A program made the translations under genes and the position numbers. DNA of 64,000 bases from Plesiocystis pacifica SIR-1 (GTDB lineage: Bacteria; Myxococcota_A; Polyangia; Nannocystales; Nannocystaceae). Under the pieces are notes generated by a model, which was not told the DNA's origin, searched no databases, and saw nothing but the letters and a program-made list of their open reading frames with translations. Below are positions 42,572 to 50,358 of this stretch, one piece after another (position 1 is the stretch's first letter; each line of letters starts with the position of its first letter). The stretch spans positions 1-64,000 of the forward strand of contig NZ_ABCS01000035.1 in the NCBI RefSeq assembly GCF_000170895.1, in the 5' to 3' direction.

Positions 42572-43101
42572 TCAAGTCCGGGCGCCGGCGCTCGCTGTTC
42601 ACCGCCGCCGAGACCACCCAGCCCGCCCAGCTCGGGCGCGCGGAGCTCGAGCGCATGCTGCCGCACCGCGACCCCTTCTTGCTGCTCGACGGCATCACCC
42701 GCGTCGACCTGGTCCAGGGCCTGGTCGAGGGGCGCCGCGAGGTCCGGGCCGACGACCCCGTGTTCGCCGGCCACTTCCCCGGCGACCCGGTCTACCCCGG
42801 CGTGCTCTTGCTCGAGATGGTCGGCCAGCTGGGCATCTGCCTGCAGCACCTGCTCGACCGCTGCACCCCCGGCGCGGACGTCCGCATCGCCGCGGACGAC
42901 AAGCCCCGGGCCCTGCGCCTGCTCAAGGTCCAGCACGCGATGTTCCAGGGCGCGGTGCGCCCCGGCGATCAGCTGACCTTGGTTGCCAAGTCCGTCGAGA
43001 ACAGCGACTACGTGTCGGTGTGCGCCGGCCAGGCGATGCTCGGCGACGCCGTCCAGGCCCTCGCCATCTACGAAGTCTTCATGCTCGAGGACGAGGGCTA
43101 G
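42556..43101 (+). CDS. FabZ-type 3-hydroxyacyl-ACP dehydratase
   Basis: Hot-dog-fold dehydratase of 181 residues. The core motif LPHRDPFLLLDGI is followed by AGHFPGDPVYPGVLLLEMVGQ, which gives the catalytic His73 and Glu87. I place the start at TTG 42556, because GGAGG at 42546-42550 is ideally spaced and the upstream frame has no other start of good quality; it overlaps the acyltransferase gene by 16 bases. The N-terminal ~30 residues extend beyond typical FabZ. It would dehydrate hydroxyacyl-ACP in the elongation cycle run by its neighbours. Confidence 0.85.
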   Translation: MYTKLIKSGRRRSLFTAAETTQPAQLGRAELERMLPHRDPFLLLDGITRVDLVQGLVEGRREVRADDPVFAGHFPGDPVYPGVLLLEMVGQLGICLQHLLDRCTPGADVRIAADDKPRALRLLKVQHAMFQGAVRPGDQLTLVAKSVENSDYVSVCAGQAMLGDAVQALAIYEVFMLEDEG

Positions 43102-43150
43102 GCCCCGCCCGTCGAGACTCCCCCAACCACCGAATTCTGGAGCCGCAGCC

Positions 43151-44452
43151 TTGTATCGAGAAAAGCGCATCGTCGTCACCGGGATGGGCATCAACACCCC
43201 CATCGGCGACACCCTCGACGCCTTCTACGCCAACCTCCTCGCCGGCAAGTCGGCGATCACCAAGTGGACCTTCATGGAGAACCCCGAGGTCTACTCCAAG
43301 GTCGGCGGTGACCTGAGCAACTACGACGCCAAGGCGCGGGTCAAGGGCCTCAAGGAGGTGCTCCAGCCGAGCATGCACAAGCGCCTGCGCCAGCTGGTCA
43401 AGAAGGCCCCCTTCTCGACCAAGATCTCGGCCATCGTCGCGGCCGACGCGTGGATCGACGCGGGCCTGGTCGGCAAGGAGGAGACCCTCGACCCGACCCG
43501 CCGGGCCACGCTGATCGGCGGCCACAACCTCAACGAGCGCTACTTCTCGTCGAACTACGAGACCTTCCTCGACGAGCCGGACTACATCGACTCGATGGCC
43601 GCGCTGCTCATGCTCGACACGGACCACGCCGGGACCGTGAGCGAGGTGCTCGGCAACCAAGGCGCCGCCTACACCCTCGGGGGCGCGTGCGCGAGCGCCA
43701 ACATCGGCCTGCGCAGCGCCATCGACGAGATCCGCCACCACGACCACGACATCGTGGCCCTCGTGGGCGCGGTCCTCGACTTCTCGCAGATGGGCCCCCA
43801 CGCCATGGCGATCATGGGCGCCATCACCTTCCAGAGCTTCAACGACACCCCCGAGCTCGCCAGCCGCCCCTACGACTCGCGGCGCGAGGGCTTCGTGCCC
43901 AGCCACGGCGCGGCCTGCCTGGTGCTCGAGGAGCTGGGTCATGCCCTCGACCGCGGCGCGCGGATCTACGGCGAGGTGCTCGGCTGCACCTCGACCTCGG
44001 ACGGCTCGCACCTGCCCTCGCCGTCCACCGAGGGCCAGGCCCGGACCGTCGCGCGCCTGCTCAAGCGCTGCGAGATCAAGCCCGAGCAGGTCGACTTCGT
44101 GTGCGCGCACGCGACCTCGACCCCGCTGGGCGACCTGAGCGAGGTCAACGCGCTCAAGAAGGTGTTCGGCGACCACGCCTACAAGCTCAAGATCAACGCG
44201 CCCAAGTCCATGCTCGGGCACACCTGCTGGTCCGCGCCGGCGGTCGAGACCGTCGCCGGGCTGCTGCAGATGCAAGGCGGCAAGCTCCACCCCTCGATCA
44301 ACATCGAGAGCCAGGACCCGGCCATCGACCTCGACGTGTGCGCCAACGAGGCCGTCGATCACCAGATCGACATCATGCTGAAGAACTCCTTCGGCTTCGG
44401 CGGCCTCAACTGCTGCGCGCTGTTCAAGCGCTTCGACCCCAACTCGCTCTGA
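43151..44452 (+). CDS. Beta-ketoacyl-ACP synthase (FabF-like) with intact active site
   Basis: Condensing enzyme of 433 residues. The catalytic triad is complete: Cys180 in LGGACASANIG, His320 in CAHATSTPLGD, and Lys352/His357 in APKSMLGHTCW. Ketosynthases devoted to decarboxylation in beta-branching cassettes usually have Ser instead of Cys, so this one should make carbon-carbon bonds. Start is TTG 43151 with GGAG eight bases upstream; the frame is open earlier, but that sequence overlaps the FabZ gene and has no coding character. It fits chain elongation within the operon; it could also decarboxylate malonyl-ACP in addition. Confidence 0.88.
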   Translation: MYREKRIVVTGMGINTPIGDTLDAFYANLLAGKSAITKWTFMENPEVYSKVGGDLSNYDAKARVKGLKEVLQPSMHKRLRQLVKKAPFSTKISAIVAADAWIDAGLVGKEETLDPTRRATLIGGHNLNERYFSSNYETFLDEPDYIDSMAALLMLDTDHAGTVSEVLGNQGAAYTLGGACASANIGLRSAIDEIRHHDHDIVALVGAVLDFSQMGPHAMAIMGAITFQSFNDTPELASRPYDSRREGFVPSHGAACLVLEELGHALDRGARIYGEVLGCTSTSDGSHLPSPSTEGQARTVARLLKRCEIKPEQVDFVCAHATSTPLGDLSEVNALKKVFGDHAYKLKINAPKSMLGHTCWSAPAVETVAGLLQMQGGKLHPSINIESQDPAIDLDVCANEAVDHQIDIMLKNSFGFGGLNCCALFKRFDPNSL

Positions 44453-44459
44453 GGCCACC

Positions 44460-45215
44460 ATGTTCTACTTCGTCACCGGAGGGTCCCGAGGCATCGGCGC
44501 GGGCATCGTCGAGTACGCGGCCGCCCGCGGCCACCACGTCGCGTTCACCTACGTGGCCAACAAGGACGCGGCCGAGAAGTCCCAGGCCGCCGCGCTCGCG
44601 GCCGCCAAGGCGGCCGGCCACGAGGTCCAGGTCAAGGCCTACCAGCTCGACGTCAAGGACGTCGCCCAGGTCGAGGCCGTGTCCGACGCGGTGCTCGAGG
44701 ACTTCGAGACCATGGAGGTCATCGTCAACTGCGCGGGGGTCAACCGCGACAACCTGCTGATCTCCATGAGCGACGAGGAGTGGCGCGAGGTCCTGGCGAC
44801 CAACCTCGACGGGCCCTTCTACGTGTGCCGGCAGTTCCTGCCCGCGCTGATGGCCAACCGCTTCGGGCGGATCATCAACATCTCCTCCATCCAGCACAAC
44901 GGCGGCTCCGGCCAGGCCAACTACGCCGCGGCCAAGGCCGGGCTCCACGGCCTGACCAAGACCCTGGCCAAGGAGTACGGCCGGCGGGGCATCACCGCCA
45001 ACGTGATCGTGCCGGGCTTCTTCGACACCGACATGACCCGCGAGACCATGCCGCAGGTCAACAAGGACTACTGGAAGAAGTACTGCCCCATGCCCAAAGG
45101 ACGCATGGGCAAGGTCTCCGAGCTCGCCGCGACCGTCGAGTTCCTGGCCGCCCGCGACTCGTTCATCAACGGCCAGGTCATCGACGTGACCGGCGGCCTG
45201 GGCTGGACGACCTGA
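44460..45215 (+). CDS. FabG-type 3-ketoacyl-ACP reductase
   Basis: Classical short-chain dehydrogenase of 251 residues. The NAD(P) motif is TGGSRGIG, followed by NCAG, and the catalytic triad is Ser142/143 in INISSIQ with Tyr155 and Lys159 in YAAAK. The C-terminal GQVIDVTGGLGW is typical of FabG. It sits seven bases after the ketosynthase gene. In this operon it would reduce ketoacyl-ACP before dehydration by the FabZ-type enzyme. Confidence 0.88.
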   Translation: MFYFVTGGSRGIGAGIVEYAAARGHHVAFTYVANKDAAEKSQAAALAAAKAAGHEVQVKAYQLDVKDVAQVEAVSDAVLEDFETMEVIVNCAGVNRDNLLISMSDEEWREVLATNLDGPFYVCRQFLPALMANRFGRIINISSIQHNGGSGQANYAAAKAGLHGLTKTLAKEYGRRGITANVIVPGFFDTDMTRETMPQVNKDYWKKYCPMPKGRMGKVSELAATVEFLAARDSFINGQVIDVTGGLGWTT

Positions 45216-45238
45216 CCGAGAGCACCCGAGCGAAGCGC

Positions 45239-46501
45239 ATGGCCGAGATCATCCAGATGCGTCAGAACCGGGTGGGGATCGAGAAGATCTTCGCCTACCC
45301 CTGCACCCTGAGCCTGGACATGGTCGCCCTCGCCGAGGCCCGCGGGGTCTCGCCGGCGCACCCCCTGGACGAGCTGTGGGTCGAGTCCCGCTCGCTCAAC
45401 CCGGTCTGGGAGGACCCGGTGACGATGGCGGTCAACGCCGCGCTGGGCCTGCTCAACAGCGGAGACAGCGAGATCGACCCCAAGCAGGTCGAGATGATCG
45501 TCGTCGGGACCGAGTCGAGCGTGGACTTCGGCAAGCCGATCTCGAGCTGGGTCCAGCGCCTGTCGGGGGCGAGCGCCAACTGCCGCAACTTCGAGACCAA
45601 GCACGCCTGCTACGGCGGCACCGGCGGGCTGATGGCCGCCGCGCACTGGGTCGCCAGCGGCTTCAACCGCGGCAAGAAGGCCCTGGTGGTGTGCGCGGAC
45701 CAGAGCCGCATGCACCTGGGCAAGCCCTGGGAGTTCGTGCTCGGGGCCGGGGCCACGGCGATGCTGATCTCCGACCAGCCCGACTTCCTCGAGTTCGAGC
45801 TCGACAAGAACGGCTACTGGACCAACGAGATCAGCGACACCTACCGGCCGACCTCGCGCGACGAGGTCGGGCACGCGGACACCAGCTTGTTCGGCTACCT
45901 GGAGGCCGTGGAGGGCTCGGCCGAGCACTTCATGGAGGTCGCCGGCGAGCCCGACTACGACAGCTTCGCGCGGCACATCTACCACGTGCCCTTCGGCGCC
46001 ATGACCTACCGGGCCCACCGCGCCGTGGTCCGTCGGTGGATGAGCCTGCCCAACAAGCAGATCCGCCCGCACTTCGAGCGCAAGAGCAAGCCGGGCCTCA
46101 AGTACAACCGCCGGCTCGGGGGCACCTACACCTCGGCGACCTTCCTGGCCATGATGGGCACGATCAGCGCCGCCGGTGACGAGCTGAGCGCCGGCGATCG
46201 CATCTCGGTGTTCTCCTACGGCTCGGGCTCGTGCTCGGAGTTCTACCCCGTGCGCGTGGGCCCCAAGGCCAAGGCGATCGTCGACGCGGCCGACCTCGAC
46301 GGCCTGCTCGACGCCCGCCGGGCGCTGACGGTCCCGGAGTACGAGGCCGTCGAGAAGGCCCGGGCGACGACCGTCGACAACGCCAACTTCACCACGGACA
46401 AGGGCAGCCCCGCCGGGCTGTGGGAGGCCGCCTACGAGGGCAAGGGCCGCTGCGTCCTCGACGGCGTCGACGGCTGGGAGCGCCAGTACCGGCTGAGCTG
46501 A
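45239..46501 (+). CDS. HMG-synthase-like enzyme of the beta-branching (PksG/TaC/MupH) type
   Basis: HMG-CoA-synthase-family enzyme of 420 residues. The three catalytic residues are present: Glu92 in VVGTESSVDFGK, Cys124 in KHACYGGTGGL, and His249 in YHVPFGAMTYRA. SYGSGSCSEFYPV near the C-terminus is the family's closing block. Because it lies beside ECH1- and ECH2-like genes and a donor-type ACP, it should add an acetyl unit to a beta-keto acyl-ACP, the aldol step of polyketide beta-methylation, rather than make free HMG-CoA for the mevalonate route. ATG 45239 is used; ATG 45257 is a second option. Confidence 0.87.
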   Translation: MAEIIQMRQNRVGIEKIFAYPCTLSLDMVALAEARGVSPAHPLDELWVESRSLNPVWEDPVTMAVNAALGLLNSGDSEIDPKQVEMIVVGTESSVDFGKPISSWVQRLSGASANCRNFETKHACYGGTGGLMAAAHWVASGFNRGKKALVVCADQSRMHLGKPWEFVLGAGATAMLISDQPDFLEFELDKNGYWTNEISDTYRPTSRDEVGHADTSLFGYLEAVEGSAEHFMEVAGEPDYDSFARHIYHVPFGAMTYRAHRAVVRRWMSLPNKQIRPHFERKSKPGLKYNRRLGGTYTSATFLAMMGTISAAGDELSAGDRISVFSYGSGSCSEFYPVRVGPKAKAIVDAADLDGLLDARRALTVPEYEAVEKARATTVDNANFTTDKGSPAGLWEAAYEGKGRCVLDGVDGWERQYRLS

Positions 46502-46504
46502 GCG

Positions 46505-47305
46505 ATGCGGGTCCGCTGCGAAGCTCGAGAAGGCCCCGTGTGGCGGGTGCACCTGTCCCCGGGGGAGCGCGGCGAGGTCGCGCTGACGGGGGAGGGCATC
46601 GCCGAGCTCTCGGGCCTGATGGCCGCGGCCGAAGAGTCCGCGCGCTGCCGGGTGATCGTCATCGACTCGAGCCCGGGCGTGTTTTGCAAGGGCATGGACC
46701 TCGAGTTCCTCGTCGCCCACGCGGGCGAGGACCAGACCGAGAAGCTGCTCGACTACGCCCGCTGCATGGAGGCCCTGCGCGCGTCGAGCAAGGTCGTGGT
46801 CTGCCAGGTCGACGGCCAGGCCATGGGCGGCGGCGTGGGCCTGGTCGCCGCCGCGGACGTCGTGCTGGCCACGGCGCGCTCGAGCTTCGCGCTGCCCGAG
46901 TGCGTGTTTGGGCTGATCCCTGCCATGGTGCTGCCGCTGCTCTACGAGCGCATGCCCGTGCAAAAGGCGCGCTGGATGGCGCTGTCGAGCCGCGGCATCA
47001 AGGCCAGCCAGGCCCTCGACCTGGGCCTGGTCGACGAGCTCGTCGAGGGCCCGATCCAGCTCGAGCAAGCCACGCGCAAGATCCTCAAGCGCCTGTTGCG
47101 GGCGAGCCCCCGAGCCGTCGCTCGACTCAAACGCTACGCCAGTGAGATCGCCACGGCCAGCCGCGTCGAGGGCCTCGAGCTGGGGGCGCAGCGCACCGCG
47201 GCCGATCTCCTCGACCTCGAGACCATCGCCGCGGTGAAGGGCTTCATGGCGGGGGAGGTGCCGCCGTGGTTCGAGCGCTATCGTCCCGGGGGCAACAAGC
47301 GATGA
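46505..47305 (+). CDS. ECH1-type enoyl-CoA-hydratase homologue (dehydratase of the HMGS cassette)
   Basis: Crotonase-fold protein of 266 residues. The oxyanion hole is formed around FCKGMDL (60-66) and AMGGGVGL (107-113). The block FALPECVFGLIPAMVLPLL is characteristic of ECH1 proteins such as PksH, which dehydrate the HMG-ACP intermediate. It starts three bases after the HMG-synthase gene and overlaps the next gene by four bases (ATGA). Function as the dehydratase is inferred from subgroup motif and position. Confidence 0.83.
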   Translation: MRVRCEAREGPVWRVHLSPGERGEVALTGEGIAELSGLMAAAEESARCRVIVIDSSPGVFCKGMDLEFLVAHAGEDQTEKLLDYARCMEALRASSKVVVCQVDGQAMGGGVGLVAAADVVLATARSSFALPECVFGLIPAMVLPLLYERMPVQKARWMALSSRGIKASQALDLGLVDELVEGPIQLEQATRKILKRLLRASPRAVARLKRYASEIATASRVEGLELGAQRTAADLLDLETIAAVKGFMAGEVPPWFERYRPGGNKR

Positions 47306-48117
47306 CCGACGCCGCCGAGAAAAATGTAGAGACCTCCGAGGTTGAGGCCGAGCCGGCCCCGCGCGTCGCGCTGAGCGTGAGCGACGAGGGCGTCGCCGAG
47401 CTGTGGATGCGCGACGAGGCCAACAGCAACGCCTTCGGCCGGGACTTCGTCACCGAGCTCGTCGAGGCCATGGCGGCCGTGGGCCAGGACCCGCGCGCCA
47501 AGGTCTGCATCGTCCGCGGCCTGCCCGAGGTGTTCAGCGCCGGCGGCGATCGGAGCGTGCTCTTGGACCTCGCCGACGGCCGGATCGCGCCCTACGACCT
47601 CGAGCTGACCCGCAGCCTGCTCGAGATCCCCGTGCCGACCATCGCCGCCATGGAGGGCCACGCCGTGGGCGGCGGGCTGGTCTTCGGCCTGGCCTGCGAC
47701 ATGGTCGTGATGGCCAGGGAGAGCCGCTACGGGACCAACTTCATGGACCTGGGCTTCACCCCGGGCATGGGCACGACCAAGCTGATCCAGTTCGCCGTCG
47801 GGGAGTACATCGCCGCCGAGATGATGTTCGGCTGCCAGTACTTCAAGGGCAGCCACTTCGAGGGCCGGGCGCAGGTCAACTACGTCCTGCCCAAGGCCAA
47901 GGTGCTGGCCCGCGCGCGCAAGGTCGCGACCCGGCTCACGGACAAGCCGCGCTTCGCCATCGAGCTGCTCAAGCGCCAGCTGGCCCTGCCGCGGCGCCTC
48001 GCCTTCGAGCAGGCCCGGACCGCCGAGGCGGCGATGCACCAGGTCTGCTTCCAAAACCCCGAGACGCGCCAGCGCATCCGGGAGAACTACGACCTCGCCA
48101 ACTCCAGCGAGGGCTGA
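47302..48117 (+). CDS. ECH2-type enoyl-CoA-hydratase homologue (decarboxylase of the HMGS cassette)
   Basis: Crotonase-fold protein of 271 residues. It has FSAGGD (78-83) and EGHAVGGGLVFGLACD for the oxyanion hole, then the block YGTNFMDLGFTPGMGTTKL, which is diagnostic of ECH2/PksI-type decarboxylases. This subgroup decarboxylates 3-methylglutaconyl-ACP to give the beta-methyl enoyl product. The first ~20 residues are an acidic, probably disordered tail. ATG 47302 is preferred to upstream starts because of the ATGA overlap with ECH1. Confidence 0.87.
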   Translation: MTDAAEKNVETSEVEAEPAPRVALSVSDEGVAELWMRDEANSNAFGRDFVTELVEAMAAVGQDPRAKVCIVRGLPEVFSAGGDRSVLLDLADGRIAPYDLELTRSLLEIPVPTIAAMEGHAVGGGLVFGLACDMVVMARESRYGTNFMDLGFTPGMGTTKLIQFAVGEYIAAEMMFGCQYFKGSHFEGRAQVNYVLPKAKVLARARKVATRLTDKPRFAIELLKRQLALPRRLAFEQARTAEAAMHQVCFQNPETRQRIRENYDLANSSEG

Positions 48118-48142
48118 CCCGCGACCGCGACTCCACTCCGAC

Positions 48143-49855
48143 ATGACCGAGACCGCTCTGACCCTCCACGACTACCGCGACAAGGTGGTGCTGATCACAG
48201 GCGGCACCAAGGGCATCGGCCGCGCCTGCGCCCTGGCCTTCGCCCGCATGGGTGCGCGCTGCTGGCTGACCCACCGCTGGGGCTCCGCCGACGAGGATGA
48301 GCTGCGCCAGGCCTTCCTCGACGTCGGCGGCCACCCGCCCGTGGTCGTCGAGGCCGACGCGTCCAAGCGCAAGGAGACCCAGGCCCTGCTCGCCAAGATG
48401 AAGGAGGCGGGGGTCGAGGGCGTGGACGTGTTCATCTCGAACGTCGCCGTGGTCGTGCGCGGCCAGGGCCTCGACGCCCACCAAAAGCGCTCGCTGACCA
48501 AGAGCCTCGAGTACAGCGCGTGGCCCTTCGTCGAGTACCTCAAGCGCATGCACGAGACCTTCGGGCGCTACCCGAGCTACGCCGTGGCGATGAGCTCCGA
48601 CGGCCCGGACCAGCACTACCCGCAGTACGACTACGTCGCCGTGGCCAAGTCCGTGCTCGAGACCTTCGTGCGCTACATGTCGACGCACCTGCGCGACGAG
48701 GGCTGCAAGGTCAACGCCCTGCGCACGCGGCAGGTGCCCACCGACAGCTACGCGCAGATCTTCGGCGAGGCCAACACCGCGATCGCGGCCCGCTTCGCCG
48801 AGTTCGCCGTGACCCCCGAGGAGGTCGCCGCGACAACGGTGGGCATGTGCTCGGGGCTGTTCGACAGCTTCTCCGGCCAGGTCTTGCAGCTCGACCGCGG
48901 GGCGTCCTTCGTGGACAACATCATGACCATGGGTCAGCGCCTGCTCGGCGGGCAAGAGGGCGAGGAGGTCCAGGCCGAGCGCCCGCCCGTCGAGACCCCG
49001 ACCATCCTCGCGCCCAAGGACGGCCCCGGCGCGGGCACGTTGACCGCCATGCTGCGCGAGCGCTTCGAGGGCAAGGGCGTGGTCATCACCGGCGGGACCA
49101 AGGGCATCGGCCTGGCCTGCGGCCTGGCCTACGGCGCCTGCGGGGCCCGGACCTACCTGACGAACCGCTGGGGCAGCGCCGACGAGGGCCCGATCCGCGC
49201 GCAGTTCGAGGCCGTCGGCGCCCCGCCGCCGGTCATCCTCGAGGCCGACGTCAGCAACGACGAGGACACCGAGGCCTTGATGAAGCGCGTGAAGGAGGAG
49301 GTCGGCAACCTCGAGGTGCTGATCGCCAACGTGTCCTTCGCCCACATCAGCCAGCACCACTCGGACCTGACCTTCAAGGGCCTCAAGCGCTCCCTCGAGT
49401 ACAGCTCGTGGCCCTTCGTCGCCTACCTCCAGCACGCCAAGGCGAGTTTTGGAAAGCTTCCCCGGTACGTCCTGGGGATGTCCTCGCGCGGCCCGGAGTA
49501 CTTCCTTCCTGGGTACGATTTCGTCGCGGCCTCGAAGGCGGTCATGGAGACTTTTTGTCGTTACCTCACGAGTGATCTGCTCGACGAGGACATCCGCATC
49601 AACGTGCTCCGCGCAAATCCCGTGGAGACGGACTCTCTCGAAGCCACTTTTGGGCCGGAATTCGCCCCGTTTTGCAAGAAATGGTACAGCGAGGGCTTCT
49701 TCATCCAGCCGTCCGAGGTCGCCGAGGCCGCCCTCGCATTGAGCAGCGGGCTCATGGACGGTGTCCGAGGTCAGGTCCTGCTACTGGACAGGGGCTTCGG
49801 ATTTTCCGACAACGTGGTCCGTCTCTTCACCGAGCGCGAACGCTACGGACTCTGA
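48143..49855 (+). CDS. Fused tandem SDR, both halves enoyl-ACP-reductase (FabL/FabI)-like
   Basis: Single polypeptide of 570 residues made of two homologous SDR domains (about 1-265 and 305-570) joined by a Pro/Glu-rich linker. Each has a TGGTKGIG dinucleotide motif (19-26 and 316-323) and an active-site Tyr separated from Lys by six residues (Y162/K169 and Y458/K465), the spacing of FabI/FabL enoyl reductases rather than YxxxK. Both also carry SLEYS(A/S)WPF. It would reduce enoyl-ACP, either after each elongation or after beta-branching. The last ~400 bases have visibly less G/C at third positions than the rest of the operon. Confidence 0.82.
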   Translation: MTETALTLHDYRDKVVLITGGTKGIGRACALAFARMGARCWLTHRWGSADEDELRQAFLDVGGHPPVVVEADASKRKETQALLAKMKEAGVEGVDVFISNVAVVVRGQGLDAHQKRSLTKSLEYSAWPFVEYLKRMHETFGRYPSYAVAMSSDGPDQHYPQYDYVAVAKSVLETFVRYMSTHLRDEGCKVNALRTRQVPTDSYAQIFGEANTAIAARFAEFAVTPEEVAATTVGMCSGLFDSFSGQVLQLDRGASFVDNIMTMGQRLLGGQEGEEVQAERPPVETPTILAPKDGPGAGTLTAMLRERFEGKGVVITGGTKGIGLACGLAYGACGARTYLTNRWGSADEGPIRAQFEAVGAPPPVILEADVSNDEDTEALMKRVKEEVGNLEVLIANVSFAHISQHHSDLTFKGLKRSLEYSSWPFVAYLQHAKASFGKLPRYVLGMSSRGPEYFLPGYDFVAASKAVMETFCRYLTSDLLDEDIRINVLRANPVETDSLEATFGPEFAPFCKKWYSEGFFIQPSEVAEAALALSSGLMDGVRGQVLLLDRGFGFSDNVVRLFTERERYGL

Positions 49856-49969
49856 AGCGACCTCATCCTCCGGGATGTCCCCCGCGCCACCCAGGCGCAC
49901 TCCCCGCTACGGACCCCCTTCCGCCCACGGACTTCCGGGGCAGCAAACGAAACGAGAACAGGAGAACCA

Positions 49970-50233
49970 ATGACCCGCGAAGATGTGCTCGAGGTCGTCA
50001 CTCGTCACCTTCAGGACACCATCGAAGAGCTGGAGGACGTCGAGATCGACCCCGCGAAGTCGATGAAGGATCTCGGGGCCAACAGCCTCGATATCGTCGA
50101 GGTCGTGTCCTGCAGCATGCGTGAGCTCAAGGTCAAGGTACCGCGCTCCGAGCTGAACAAGCTGGAGAACATCAACCAGCTCGTCGATCTGCTGCTCGAC
50201 AGCGTCGAGAAGCGCGACGCCGCCGCCGGCTGA
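49970..50233 (+). CDS. Acyl carrier protein, HMGS-donor-like
   Basis: Carrier protein of 87 residues; the phosphopantetheine attachment site is Ser39 in DLGANSLDIVEVV. The sequence around it, and the later LKVKVPRSELNKLENINQLVDLL, resemble discrete ACPs of beta-branching cassettes (AcpK/TaB type), whose LGANS motif and xVPxxEL helix III are similar. A very good ribosome site (AGGAG, 49960-49964) lies five bases before the ATG. It is the only ACP of the operon, separated from the previous gene by 114 bases and followed by a terminator. Confidence 0.9.
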   Translation: MTREDVLEVVTRHLQDTIEELEDVEIDPAKSMKDLGANSLDIVEVVSCSMRELKVKVPRSELNKLENINQLVDLLLDSVEKRDAAAG

Positions 50234-50256
50234 ATCCAGCCCCCAACCCATCCAAG

Positions 50257-50288
50257 AGGCGAGCCCCACGGGCTCGTCTTTTGTTTTT
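50257..50288 (+). terminator. Rho-independent terminator of the ten-gene operon
   Basis: Stem AGGCGAGCCC / GGGCTCGTCT (one G-U pair) with loop CAC, followed by TTTTGTTTTT. It begins 24 bases after the ACP stop and marks the end of the operon before ychF. Confidence 0.8.
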
Positions 50289-50358
50289 GGCGCGGGCGAG
50301 GTCGGGTTTCGAGCTCCGGCGTTTCGAGCCTCGGGGAAACGTGTTAGGCAGCGCCGAC

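Noticed and set aside
45239-46501. HMG-CoA synthase of the mevalonate pathway or the Myxococcus isovaleryl-CoA bypass
   Set aside because: Neighbours are PksH- and PksI-type enoyl hydratases, KS, AT and a donor-type ACP, not mevalonate or Aib genes. The CoA-level alternative remains a formal possibility and is noted in the findings.
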